In this document: in pieces, positions 1-8,070 of the stretch
How the letters are laid out: every line of letters starts with the position of its first letter
Position numbering within the stretch: the first letter of the stretch is position 1
DNA from: JAWLFY01 sp964462125
GTDB lineage: Bacteria; Planctomycetota; Planctomycetia; Pirellulales; Pirellulaceae
DNA: 11,482 bases
Assembly: GCA_964462125.1 (NCBI GenBank)
Contig: CAYWXT010000189.1
Location: 1-11,482 of the forward strand
Direction of reading: 5' to 3'
Notes under the pieces: generated by a model
Databases searched by the model: none
What the model saw: only the letters and a program-made list of their open reading frames with translations
What the model was told of the DNA's origin: nothing
Made by a program: the position numbers and the translations under genes

Positions 1-919
1 CGATGCCCATGCCGAAGGCGATCGTGGCAACGACGATGGCATCGTCGGACGCCAAAAAATGCCGTTGCGTCTCGACCCGCTGCTCCGTCTCCAGCCCAGC
101 GTGATAATGCCAGGCTGGCAACCCGTCAGCCGTCAGACGTCCGGCAATCGCCTCCGCCGTCCGCTGCCGCGACACGTAGACCAATGTCGAGCCGCGGGGC
201 CGCTCGCGGATCCGCCCCCGCAAGGTCTCGTAATGCCGCTCGGGTGCCACCACGCCGCTGCGAAGCTGCAGATTGGGGCGGTGAAACGGCGTGCGGATCG
301 CATCGTTCGCCGCGATCCCGAACGCCTCGCGAATGTCATCCAACACCTCCGGGGTCGCCGTCGCCGTCAACGCCAAGACCCGTTCCACCCCCATCTCCCG
401 CGTCAACTGGGCAAGCTTCAAATAGTCGGGGCGAAAGTTGTGCCCCCACTGGCTGATGCAGTGCGCCTCATCGATCGCAAACAGCGACACCCGCAGCGAC
501 CCCATCGAAGCCAAAAAGCGTTCGTTGAAAAACCGTTCCGGCGAAACGTACACGAGCTTGATCGATCCCTCGCGGATCCCCCGGGTCGCCGTGCGAAACT
601 CCGCCGTGGAAAGACTGGAGTCGAGCCGGGCCGCCGCGATCCCCTTGCCTGCCAACGCGTCGCATTGGTCCTTCATCAACGCGATCAGCGGCGAGACGAC
701 CACCGTGGTCCCCGGAAGCAGCAGACTTGGCAGCTGGTAGCAGAGACTCTTGCCACCGCCGGTCGGAAAGACCGCCGCGACGTTCTTGCCCGCCAACAAC
801 CGCTCGATCACCCCCTGCTGGCCCTCGCGGAATCCTTCCATCCCAAACCGATCCCGCAGCACCGCCAACGGATCCGCTACAACCTGCGGCGGGTCAACCG
901 CCGACGTGGAATCAGCCAT
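1..919 (-). CDS. recQ: RecQ-family ATP-dependent DNA helicase, N-terminal part (cut by window edge)
   Basis: This is a superfamily 2, 3'-5' DNA helicase that unwinds recombination and replication intermediates. Translating the minus strand from the ATG at 919 gives 306 uninterrupted codons to the window edge; the C-terminal part lies outside. Visible motifs, in order: motif 0 with its conserved Gln (F30-R-E-G-Q-Q), Walker A FPTGGGKS (51-58), motif Ia VVVSPLIALMKDQ (73-85), DEAH box plus the RecQ aromatic-rich loop IDEAHCISQWGHNFRPDY (149-166), motif III LALTATATPEV (182-192), then the second RecA-like lobe with STLVYVSRQRTAEAI (244-258) and motif V ATIAFGMGI (298-306). The aromatic-rich loop is diagnostic of RecQ within superfamily 2. 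The start is supported by a GGGAGGA ribosome site 7 bases upstream. The zinc-binding and HRDC regions cannot be assessed. It is transcribed divergently from the exonuclease-BRCT gene. Confidence 0.96.
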   Translation of the reverse strand, partial: MADSTSAVDPPQVVADPLAVLRDRFGMEGFREGQQGVIERLLAGKNVAAVFPTGGGKSLCYQLPSLLLPGTTVVVSPLIALMKDQCDALAGKGIAAARLDSSLSTAEFRTATRGIREGSIKLVYVSPERFFNERFLASMGSLRVSLFAIDEAHCISQWGHNFRPDYLKLAQLTREMGVERVLALTATATPEVLDDIREAFGIAANDAIRTPFHRPNLQLRSGVVAPERHYETLRGRIRERPRGSTLVYVSRQRTAEAIAGRLTADGLPAWHYHAGLETEQRVETQRHFLASDDAIVVATIAFGMGI

Positions 920-1209
920 CGGACATTCCTCCCAGCGGACGAAAATGGACCGAACCAGCCGCTGCACTGGCCCAATCTCCGAAGCCCAACAACCCCGTTA
1001 CAGAGGGGCAATCTCGAGCTCCACCAGAGAAGTGTACAAACCAACACATTCGTGTCAAGCGGAATCCCGCCGGGCATCACAACGATTCACACTGCTCGGG
1101 CAGCCTCGCCACCTAGAACGACACACCGCTGTTCCAGCCCACCGGGTCGGGTTACATTCGAATCGAGGCAAAATCACTAATCCTCTCCGTGTTGCCTGGG
1201 CCATCGGCC
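920..1209. other. Divergent intergenic region between recQ and the exonuclease-BRCT gene
   Basis: This 290-base spacer must hold the promoters for recQ (leftward) and probably for the exonuclease gene (rightward). I could not pick convincing -35/-10 pairs. It contains an imperfect inverted repeat, GAAC-N11-GTTC, at 1116-1134 (the flanks also pair at two further positions) and an 8-base palindrome ATTCGAAT at 1156-1163, either of which could be an operator. I see no tRNA, small ORF with family resemblance, or mobile element in it. Confidence 0.5.
927..933 (-). promoter_or_regulatory. Shine-Dalgarno site for recQ
   Basis: On the minus strand the sequence reads GGGAGGA, followed by 7 bases and then the ATG at 919. 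It is one of only two clear Shine-Dalgarno sites in the window. It decides the start: an ATG 7 bases further upstream runs into a TGA after four codons. Confidence 0.7.
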
Positions 1210-2220
1210 ATGGATTTCACCGCAATCGACTTCGAAACGGCCAGCCACCGGCGGGACAGTGCCTGCCAGCTTGCGGCGGTAGTGGTCCGTGATGGCCGAA
1301 TCGTCGACTCGGCCAGTTGGTTGATTCGCCCGGAGCCGTTGTATTTCACCGCCGCGAACATTCGCATCCATGGGATCACCCCCGAGCAGGTGCAGGGGGA
1401 ACCGACCTTTGGCGAGCGGTGGCCGGAGATCGCGGAGATGCTCCTCGGCGACTGTTTGGTGGCGCACAACGCCAGTTTCGATTTCGGGGTGCTGCTGGCG
1501 TGCCTGCGAGCACACCGGCAGCCGGTGCCGGAACTGCAGTTCACCTGCACCCGCGCGATCGCCCGCCGGACCTGGCCAGGTCGCCGCAGCTACGGACTCA
1601 AGCCGCTGTCGGATTGGCTCGGTGTTCGCTTCCGGCACCACGACGCCCTCGAAGATTCCGTTGCCTGCGCCAAGGTTTTGCTCGCCGCCCGATTGGCCAA
1701 GGAAGCGTCCGACTTGGCGTCGCTGGAGAGCAGCCTGCGTTTGTCTCGCGGTGCGCTGGGCAGCTGGGGTTATCGCGGTCCGGGCAAGGCAGATCGAAGC
1801 CGGCGGGCAACGCCCCCGGTGCGGGCGGCCAATCGTACCTCCGCAAGCACTTCGAGTCCGTCCAAGCCAGCTTCGAACGACTCGCCCCCCATTGACCTCC
1901 AGCGGCTCCTGATTCGCGCGGAGCTTATCCGGCCGCTGGCCGGTCAGCGAATCGCGTTCACCGGGAAGTTTCGCACATTCAGCCGGAACGATGCGGAAAC
2001 GCTTGCCGTCCGGCTCGGGGGAGAATATCAGCGTTCGGTGACGTGCGAGACCGACTTGGTCGTCGTCGGGAATCTCGACGGGCGAACTCGGGCGGCTGGG
2101 CGGATCCAAAGCGTCAAAGAAGAGCGCGCGTGTCAACTGCGAGAGGCAGGCAAGGGCATCCAAATGCTTGATGAGGAGACGTTCCTGCGGTTGCTGGTGT
2201 CCGACGCGTCCGCCCAATGA
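1210..2220 (+). CDS. DEDDh 3'-5' exonuclease (DnaQ/Pol III epsilon-like) with C-terminal BRCT domain
   Basis: A 336-residue cytoplasmic protein predicted to remove nucleotides from DNA 3' ends. Exonuclease domain, about residues 1-165: ExoI motif MDFTAIDFET (catalytic D7 and E9), ExoII HNASFD (D91), ExoIII HDALED (H144 and D149). All five residues of the DEDDh active site are present. A Ser/Pro/Arg-rich, probably disordered linker spans about 185-230. A BRCT domain follows at about 240-330 (LAGQRIAFTG, then RLGGEY and TDLVVVG), similar to those of NAD-dependent ligases; it would bind DNA or partner proteins. I chose the ATG at 1210 because the DEDDh motif begins right there, as is usual for this family. 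An in-frame GTG at 1189 would add seven residues. No clear ribosome site is visible. It is not the replicative polymerase subunit by context; a role in repair together with divergent recQ is inferred. Confidence 0.9.
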   Translation: MDFTAIDFETASHRRDSACQLAAVVVRDGRIVDSASWLIRPEPLYFTAANIRIHGITPEQVQGEPTFGERWPEIAEMLLGDCLVAHNASFDFGVLLACLRAHRQPVPELQFTCTRAIARRTWPGRRSYGLKPLSDWLGVRFRHHDALEDSVACAKVLLAARLAKEASDLASLESSLRLSRGALGSWGYRGPGKADRSRRATPPVRAANRTSASTSSPSKPASNDSPPIDLQRLLIRAELIRPLAGQRIAFTGKFRTFSRNDAETLAVRLGGEYQRSVTCETDLVVVGNLDGRTRAAGRIQSVKEERACQLREAGKGIQMLDEETFLRLLVSDASAQ

Positions 2221-2228
2221 ATCGCCCT

Positions 2229-2244
2229 CAGCGGCGCACCGCTG
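2229..2244 (+). terminator. GC-rich hairpin after the exonuclease-BRCT gene
   Basis: The perfect stem CAGCGG / CCGCTG (6 bp) with a 4-base loop starts 8 bases after the TGA. A smaller 4-bp stem, GCAG-AAG-CTGC, follows at 2247-2257. Neither is followed by a T-tract, so this is not a standard intrinsic terminator. It may mark an mRNA 3' end or a processing site between this gene and the sulfatase gene 66 bases downstream. Confidence 0.3.
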
Positions 2245-2286
2245 TAGCAGAAGCTGCCGAGAAACCCCACTCCCCGAGTCGACACG

Positions 2287-4533
2287 ATGCCGAACCCGAT
2301 TCAGCGCTATTCGTTTCCCTTGCTGCCCACCAACATCTTGGCGGTCCTCACGTGGGCCGTGACGATGCCCGGAGCGGCGGTCCACTCCGCGGAGCCCACG
2401 TCGCCGCAGCCCAATGCTTCGCCGCCGCCCAATATCGTGTTGATGATGGCCGACGACATGGGTTTGGGCGACACGAGTGCGTACCAGGACCTGACGGGCA
2501 ACGACGACCGCGTCCAAATCCACACGCCGAGTATGGAGCGGTTGGCCCGGAGGGGAATCCGTTTCAGCGATGCCCATTCCACGGCGACCCGCTGCACGAA
2601 CACACGTTACGGACTCTTGACGGGGCGTTATGCCTGGCGGAGCCGGATGAAACACTGGGTGCTGTTCGGGGCCCAAGGAGATCCGCTGATCGAAGCCGAC
2701 CGTCCCACGATCGCAACGATGCTGCGCGATGCCGGTTACCGAACTGCGATGGTCGGCAAGTGGCACGTCGGGCTCCGCTACCTCCGCAGTGATGGGTCTC
2801 CGGCAGCCGGTTTTGAAGACGCCGACCTGACGCAGCCCTTGTACGATGGACCGCTCGACCATGGGTTCGATGTCGCCCAGATCACCTCCCGCTCCCATGG
2901 AACCTCCGGAACCCAGCCACAGACCCGCAGGAACCGCCCGGATCAAACGGTCGGTCCAGGGCACATTGACGGCCGCCAGCTCTTGAGCGCCACATCCGAC
3001 GCTCGCCGGTTGGCCGATGATGGCCCCGACGCTTACGTACTGGACAAACTCGGCAGCCGCCACAGCGACAACGCGATTCGGTTTCTTGACGAACACCTGG
3101 AGCAGAGTGAATCACGCCAGCAACCCTTCTTTCTCTACTACGCGTCCAACTCGAATCATAAGCCCTACACCCCCGATGAGCAGATCGGAGAGGTCCCGGT
3201 CGCTGGGGCTGGGCGAAATGTGGCGGGTGACCGGTTGGACAATCGCGCCGATTTCGTTTTTGAGAACGATGTCGCGCTGGGACGACTGATCGATTTCCTG
3301 GCGTCACACGACGATCCGCGGAACGAGAACACGAAGCTGATCGAAAACACGATGGTTATTTTTACCAGTGACAACGGAGCGGAGATCCGCGCGAAGGCGG
3401 CGACGGGCCCCTTCCGCAGCAACAAGGGGTCGGCCTATGAAGCAGGCCATCGCGTCCCCTTTCTGGTCACTTGGGCTGCCGGGAATGTCGGCGATGGCGA
3501 TGCCTCGACGCCAGGAAAGACGAGCCACGAACCGATCGCACTTCACGACCTGTTCGCCACGTTTGCCGACATCGTTGGTGCACCACTTCCCGATCCGCGA
3601 CGCGGGGAGAAGGGGGCGGAGGACAGCCACAACGTGTTGGCGGCGTGGCAGGGCGGAACTCTTCCCTCCCGCCCCCAGTTCCACAATGACCACAAGGAAG
3701 CCGACGACCGAGCCACCTCCGCCATTCGGCTCGACAACCCTGTCGTGGACGGCACCCGCGTTGGCGGCAACTGGAAACTGTTTTTCGACGCTGCGCTCCT
3801 TCGTCACGGTCAAGCCCGACCGACCGAACTGTACGAACTCGACAGCGACCCCGAAGAGCAGCATGATCGTCTCGCCGACGCGTCACTTCAGCCGCTGGTG
3901 GAACATCTCACCGCCGTCGCCTCATTGCATCGCAACGCCGGCGGGCACCGGCTCGCTCCGTTGGCCGGCACCCCACGGGTGACATTCGACTGGCGCCGTT
4001 CCGGGAAGCAGACCGAGGGGGACCATTATCGAGTCGGGCTCGCCGAGGCGCATGACGGACGCCGGATCGAAGCGACCCCGGCGCGCGTCACCGTTCCCGG
4101 TGCCGGCGGCTTGGCGATGCAGATGCACGGAGCCGCCGCAGCCGACGCGGTGCAACCAGCCTTCGCGATCAACCCGCGCGGTTTGGGGATCTCCGGCGGC
4201 GCATTCGATCAAGTCGAATCGGGCGAGGCGATTGAGTTCACCTTTGATCAAGATGTGATCGTCGAGTCGGCCGCCATCGTAGCAGGCAACGGAAAGTGTG
4301 GCGGTTTTTGCCGGATGGGCGACAAGGCGCCGCTGGCGATTTATTGCATCGACGCTGACAACGACGGCCGTGACCAATCGGGGCGGCTCAGCGATCTCGG
4401 GGTCTTGAAGGCAGGTCAAACACTTCGATTCGATTCCGCTCCCCATTTTGGCGTCGAACCGCCAGGTCAATGGCGGCTCGGCGAGCTGACCGTCCGACTG
4501 TTGCGAGCAGAGGAGCGACAGCTGGATCGCTAG
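2287..4533 (+). CDS. Secreted sulfatase (arylsulfatase family) with non-canonical C-T-N-T-R active-site motif and C-terminal accessory domain
   Basis: A 748-residue predicted sulfate-ester hydrolase of the alkaline-phosphatase fold. A signal peptide is likely: hydrophobic segment about 11-31, possible cleavage near A35. Family motifs: metal-binding ADDMGLGD (55-62, D56/D57), active-site segment TRCTNTRYGLLTGR (101-114), GKWH (157-160, K158), NHKPYTP (290-296, H291), FTSDNGAE (359-366, D362/N363), and K380 in SNKGSAYEAG. The LTGR part of sulfatase signature I is intact and C103 is the expected formylglycine position. However, the core is C-T-N-T-R rather than C-x-P/A-x-R, so cofactor maturation is uncertain. 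Residues about 563-742 form an extra region of beta character beyond the catalytic part, without a family I can name. The start at 2287 gives the signal peptide; the ribosome site is weak. Substrate unknown; sulfated polysaccharide is a guess from family and neighbours. Confidence 0.93.
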   Translation: MPNPIQRYSFPLLPTNILAVLTWAVTMPGAAVHSAEPTSPQPNASPPPNIVLMMADDMGLGDTSAYQDLTGNDDRVQIHTPSMERLARRGIRFSDAHSTATRCTNTRYGLLTGRYAWRSRMKHWVLFGAQGDPLIEADRPTIATMLRDAGYRTAMVGKWHVGLRYLRSDGSPAAGFEDADLTQPLYDGPLDHGFDVAQITSRSHGTSGTQPQTRRNRPDQTVGPGHIDGRQLLSATSDARRLADDGPDAYVLDKLGSRHSDNAIRFLDEHLEQSESRQQPFFLYYASNSNHKPYTPDEQIGEVPVAGAGRNVAGDRLDNRADFVFENDVALGRLIDFLASHDDPRNENTKLIENTMVIFTSDNGAEIRAKAATGPFRSNKGSAYEAGHRVPFLVTWAAGNVGDGDASTPGKTSHEPIALHDLFATFADIVGAPLPDPRRGEKGAEDSHNVLAAWQGGTLPSRPQFHNDHKEADDRATSAIRLDNPVVDGTRVGGNWKLFFDAALLRHGQARPTELYELDSDPEEQHDRLADASLQPLVEHLTAVASLHRNAGGHRLAPLAGTPRVTFDWRRSGKQTEGDHYRVGLAEAHDGRRIEATPARVTVPGAGGLAMQMHGAAAADAVQPAFAINPRGLGISGGAFDQVESGEAIEFTFDQDVIVESAAIVAGNGKCGGFCRMGDKAPLAIYCIDADNDGRDQSGRLSDLGVLKAGQTLRFDSAPHFGVEPPGQWRLGELTVRLLRAEERQLDR

Positions 4534-4644
4534 ATTTTGTAGCGGAAGCCGCCAAACCCGTCGCCGACGTCGCAGAGACTTCTGACCGCGTCCCCATCCC
4601 CCCTTTTCGTTTCGGCATTCCGAATCATCGTGGAAATAAACTGG
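4534..4644. other. Spacer between the sulfatase and osmC-like genes
   Basis: This 111-base spacer contains a short GCGG-AAG-CCGC hairpin at 4542-4552, a pyrimidine run (C-rich, ending in four T) around 4591-4607, and a small TTCGG-CATT-CCGAA stem at 4611-4624, just ahead of the candidate starts. The last could affect translation of the osmC-like gene. None is a convincing terminator or promoter. Confidence 0.3.
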
Positions 4645-5070
4645 ATGTCCAGCGAGATGATCGCGACGCACGAGCAGCGCCGCCGCTGCGTTGTTGTCCA
4701 CGCCCCCAGCGGCACGGCGTTATCAACCGACCCGCCGATCAGCGATGGCGGTGGTGGAACGTCGTTTTCCCCAACGGATCTGCTCGGGGCAGCGCTCAGT
4801 ACGTGCATCCTGACGATTCTTCTTCAATTGGCCGAGCGTCACGGGGTATCCCTTGAGCGTGCGGAGGTCGAGGTGTCAATCGAATCGACCCCCTCCCCCA
4901 GACGGCTGAGCCAGGTTCGCACGCAGGTGATGATCCCCGCGGCCGATGTCCCTGCCGGGCCGCTGCGGTCGCGGTTCGAAGCGGCCGCGAAAACCTGCCC
5001 GATTCACCGCGGCCTGTATCCGCAGATCGACGCACCGATCGAATTCGTTTATCCTGAAGAGTCCGCTTAA
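4645..5070 (+). CDS. OsmC/Ohr-family protein (thiol peroxidase-like)
   Basis: A small cytoplasmic protein of 141 residues, the normal size for OsmC-like proteins, which reduce organic hydroperoxides through two cysteines. Family hallmarks: SFSPTDLLGAALSTCILTI (40-58), with the first redox cysteine at C54 leading into the long central helix, and KTCPIHRGL (116-124) with the second at C118, in the C-P-[VI] setting typical of the family. The N-terminal strand pattern and SGTALSTDPP also fit the general OsmC branch rather than strict Ohr. The start is uncertain: the ATG at 4645 gives a family-like N-terminus (MSSEMIATHE), while an in-frame GTG at 4630 adds five residues and an ATG at 4657 removes four. 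The gene lies 111 bases after the sulfatase and 84 before the PSD1 gene, all on the same strand. Any functional link to them is unproven. Confidence 0.88.
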   Translation: MSSEMIATHEQRRRCVVVHAPSGTALSTDPPISDGGGGTSFSPTDLLGAALSTCILTILLQLAERHGVSLERAEVEVSIESTPSPRRLSQVRTQVMIPAADVPAGPLRSRFEAAAKTCPIHRGLYPQIDAPIEFVYPEESA

Positions 5071-5154
5071 TGGCAGGTACTTACGGATACCGGCTTTCAA
5101 ATCATGCCCACCTCAAGTCGACGAGACCTCCCTTCGACAGGTCATCATGCATAG
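5071..5154. other. Spacer between the osmC-like and PSD1 genes
   Basis: This 84-base spacer has no convincing terminator, promoter or Shine-Dalgarno site. An ATG overlaps the osmC-like stop codon (TAATG at 5068-5072), but the frame it opens shows no family features. Confidence 0.3.
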
Positions 5155-8070
5155 ATGAGACATTCATTTTGCAAGGCCCTTCTGCGGCGGCTTCTCAGCG
5201 GCGTCGTGATCTGTCACGCCACGATCATTCCGGGAACATGGCTGACCGCCTCGGCCGATGAAGCGGACGCGGAGCGAATGTTTGCCCGCCGCATCGCACG
5301 CGTGCTGCAAGACAAATGCGTGGCGTGTCATGGGGCTGACGAGGACTTTTTCGAAGGCTCACTCGACCTGCGCACCTCGGACGGGGCCACGCGCGGAGGG
5401 GACAGTGGCGAGCCGGCGATCGTGCCTGGCCGTCCCGACCAAAGCCCGCTCTACCTGGCAGCCACCGGCGAGCATGACCAGTGGTCGCCCATGCCACCCA
5501 AGGAAGCCGAACAACTCGACCCCGAACAACTCCGCTCGCTGCGAAAGTGGATCGAAGCTGGAGCGGCCTGGCCCGACGCCGACCGTATCGCGGAGATCGA
5601 ATCCGAATACGCTGGCCGGTGGTCCGCCGAAGATGGGATCAAGGTCGCGACCTCGGGTGGACTGTCACCCGAGTGGACCGATCGCAAGTACAAAACGGAG
5701 GACCTGTGGGCCTACCAACCTGTTCGCAAGCCCGAAGTGCCCGGTGAACCTGGACCGCCGGTTGAAGATCAATCATCGGGGATGACGGACAACCCGATCG
5801 ATCGGTTTCTTTCCGCCGCGATGCCGGAGGACCTCCCACCGGCACCGCCAGCGGACCGTGTCACGCTGATCCGCCGGGCGACGTTTGGACTGACCGGTTT
5901 GCCCCCCACGCCGCAGCAGGTCGAAGCGTTTCTCCGCGACGAAGCTCCCGATGCGGAAGCCTTTGCCAAGGTGGTCGACCGGTTACTCGCGTCGCCCCAC
6001 TACGGCGAACGAATGGCCCAGCACTGGCTCGATGTCGTTCGCTACGCCGACTCCTCCGGCTTCGCGAACGACTATGAACGTGGGAACGCGTGGCGTTATC
6101 GCGATTACGTCGTCCGCTCATTCAACGACGACAAGCCTTACGACCAATTCGTCCGCGAACAGATCGCCGGTGACGAACTCGATCCGGATGACCCCGAGAT
6201 GCAGGTGGCTACCGGATTTTTGCGAATGGGCCCGTGGGAGCTGACCGGGATGGAGGTCGCCAAGGTCGCGCGGCAGCGGTTCCTCGATGACGTCACCAAC
6301 AGCGTCGGCGAAACATTCTTCGCCCACTCCCTGCAATGCGCGCGCTGTCATGACCACAAATTCGATCCTGTCCCCACCGGTGACTATTACGCGATCCAAG
6401 CGGTCTTTGCGACGACGCAACTGGGCGAGCCGCGTGCCGAGTTTTTGCAGGTCGAAAACACCGGCGGATTCGAAGAGCGACGTTATCTCGAAGCGAAACG
6501 AGACGAACACATCGCGGTCCTGCAAGAGTTGGATGAGATCCTGCTGGACAATGCCGATGGCTGGTTCGCCGAGCGGGGGCTCGACCCGAGCCGCTGGCAA
6601 GCCGCCGTCGCCGAGGCTTGCGAGCAGGTCGGACAGGGGGGCGGCAACAATTCCTATGCCATCTTCAAGGCCGCACGCAATCGGATGCGGAAGGAGGATG
6701 TCCCCGAAGACGAATATCCGCCGAAGTTGTACGGGTTCACCCCAGAACAGTACGGCAACGAACGGGTGGCGCGGAAAGGATTGCAGCGATTGAAGTGGCA
6801 GTTCGAGCGTTACCAACCCTTCGCCTTGTCAGTCTACAACGGGCGCACGCCGCAATTGAAGTCGGTCACCTCGCCGAGGCGCGTGCCCGAAAATCGAATG
6901 CGGGCCGGCGAGTTGGAACAGACCCGCATTCTGACCGGCGGCGACCCATTCGCTGCCGGAAAACCTGTCGAGCCCGGCGTCTTGAGCGTCCTGGAGGAGG
7001 TTCAACCTGAGCCGATCCCGACCGACATCGAAGGCCGCCGCAAGGCATTTGCCCAGTGGGTTGCTTCCCCCGACAATCCGCTGACCACCCGCACAATCGT
7101 CAACCGAATTTGGCTCTGGCATTTCGGGGAGCCGATCGCGGGGAACCCCAACAACTTCGGCTCCACGGGCAAGCCTCCCACCCATCCGAAATTACTCGAT
7201 TGGTTGGCCGCTACTTTTGTGGAGGAAGGCTGGTCCTTCAAGACGCTCACCCGCCACATCCTGACATCCGAAGCGTACCGCCGAAGCAGCGAGCATCCCG
7301 ATCCAGAACTGCTGGCCGAGCAAGATCCGCTGGAGACCAGTTACGCGGCGTTTCACCCGCGACGGTTGACCGCGGAAGAACTGCGGGACGCGATGCTGGT
7401 GGTCACCGGTGAACTCAATCCGGCGATCGGCGGCATCCCGTGTCGCCCCGAAATCAACCTGGAAGCAGCGCTGCAACCGCGCCAGGTGATGGGCACATTC
7501 GCCTCTGCCTGGACGCCCAACCCGCGCCCGGAACAACGCCACCGACGGTCGCTGTACGTGCTGCGGTTGCGCGGACTGCCGGTCCCAATGTTCGACGTCT
7601 TCAACGCGCCGGATGCCGATTTCTCCTGCGAACGACGCGAGTCCTCCACCGTCACGCCGCAGGTGTTCGGGTTGTTCAACAGCCAGCACAGTCACTCGCG
7701 GGCGCTGGCCTTCGCCGATCGGGCGAGACGCGAAACCGATAGCGACGCCGAAGCGGTGCGTCGTTGTTTTCGGCTCAGCTATTCTCGGGAACCGAGTGAC
7801 CGCGAACTCGACCTGGGCCTCGACCATTGGCGAGAGATCGAATCGATGCTGCCCCCCACCGCTGCGAGTTGGGACGACTTGCCGCTTGACGTCCGCCGTG
7901 AAGCGGTGGAGGAGAACACGGGGGAGAACTTTTCGTTCCGTGAGCAGCTGCACGCCAACGCCGACTTCGTTCCCGACTTGCGGCCTGCTGAGCTCGACCG
8001 CCGCACGCGTGCCCTGGCTGACCTGTGCCTCGTGCTCCTGAATTCCAACGAGTTTGTCTATGTTTATTAA
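5155..8070 (+). CDS. Planctomycete cytochrome c protein, PSCyt1-PSCyt2(DUF1549)-PSD1(DUF1553)
   Basis: A 971-residue exported protein of a family abundant in planctomycetes, with no established biochemical role; electron transfer linked to degradation or surface processes is presumed. The signal peptide has basic residues at 7-12, a hydrophobic stretch at 13-30, and likely cleavage after A34 (TASA|DE). PSCyt1 (about 45-140) carries the first c-type haem site, CVACH (C55, C58, H59), with a plausible distal Met at MPPKEA (M113). DUF1549/PSCyt2 (about 210-420) has the typical RRATFGLTGLPPT, SPHYGERMAQHWLD and RYADSSGF segments and a second haem site, CARCHDHKFDP (C395, C398, H399). A less conserved, partly helical middle follows (about 440-620). 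DUF1553/PSD1 (about 628-880) has NPLTTRTIVNRIWLWHFG, TGKPPTHPKLLDWLA, LTSEAYRRSS and HPRRLTAEELRDA. It ends in LLNSNEFVYVY, the usual family ending. Paired with the DUF1501 gene 49 bases downstream, as is standard. No ribosome site is obvious before the ATG at 5155. Confidence 0.95.
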   Translation: MRHSFCKALLRRLLSGVVICHATIIPGTWLTASADEADAERMFARRIARVLQDKCVACHGADEDFFEGSLDLRTSDGATRGGDSGEPAIVPGRPDQSPLYLAATGEHDQWSPMPPKEAEQLDPEQLRSLRKWIEAGAAWPDADRIAEIESEYAGRWSAEDGIKVATSGGLSPEWTDRKYKTEDLWAYQPVRKPEVPGEPGPPVEDQSSGMTDNPIDRFLSAAMPEDLPPAPPADRVTLIRRATFGLTGLPPTPQQVEAFLRDEAPDAEAFAKVVDRLLASPHYGERMAQHWLDVVRYADSSGFANDYERGNAWRYRDYVVRSFNDDKPYDQFVREQIAGDELDPDDPEMQVATGFLRMGPWELTGMEVAKVARQRFLDDVTNSVGETFFAHSLQCARCHDHKFDPVPTGDYYAIQAVFATTQLGEPRAEFLQVENTGGFEERRYLEAKRDEHIAVLQELDEILLDNADGWFAERGLDPSRWQAAVAEACEQVGQGGGNNSYAIFKAARNRMRKEDVPEDEYPPKLYGFTPEQYGNERVARKGLQRLKWQFERYQPFALSVYNGRTPQLKSVTSPRRVPENRMRAGELEQTRILTGGDPFAAGKPVEPGVLSVLEEVQPEPIPTDIEGRRKAFAQWVASPDNPLTTRTIVNRIWLWHFGEPIAGNPNNFGSTGKPPTHPKLLDWLAATFVEEGWSFKTLTRHILTSEAYRRSSEHPDPELLAEQDPLETSYAAFHPRRLTAEELRDAMLVVTGELNPAIGGIPCRPEINLEAALQPRQVMGTFASAWTPNPRPEQRHRRSLYVLRLRGLPVPMFDVFNAPDADFSCERRESSTVTPQVFGLFNSQHSHSRALAFADRARRETDSDAEAVRRCFRLSYSREPSDRELDLGLDHWREIESMLPPTAASWDDLPLDVRREAVEENTGENFSFREQLHANADFVPDLRPAELDRRTRALADLCLVLLNSNEFVYVY

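Noticed and set aside
1116..1134. GAAC-N11-GTTC inverted repeat as a possible LexA-type operator for recQ or the exonuclease
   Set aside because: Known GAAC/GTTC LexA boxes have a 4-base spacer; the 11-base gap does not fit, and no second copy is seen.
59..1180. 373-codon plus-strand open frame
   Set aside because: It runs antisense to the clear RecQ coding sequence for most of its length; its Arg/Pro-rich translation has no recognisable domain.
1189..1209. GTG start adding seven residues to the exonuclease
   Set aside because: The extension (Pro/Gly-containing) precedes the catalytic strand, which in this family starts right at the N-terminus; no ribosome site supports it.
1177..3096. 639-codon open frame on the minus strand
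   Set aside because: It lies antisense to the exonuclease-BRCT and sulfatase genes, crosses their boundary, and its translation shows no family motif. It is a shadow frame produced by GC-rich codon use.
5070..5261. 63-codon frame starting at an ATG that overlaps the osmC-like stop (TAATG)
   Set aside because: The overlap suggests translational coupling, but the product runs into the PSD1 coding region in another frame and has no recognisable feature.
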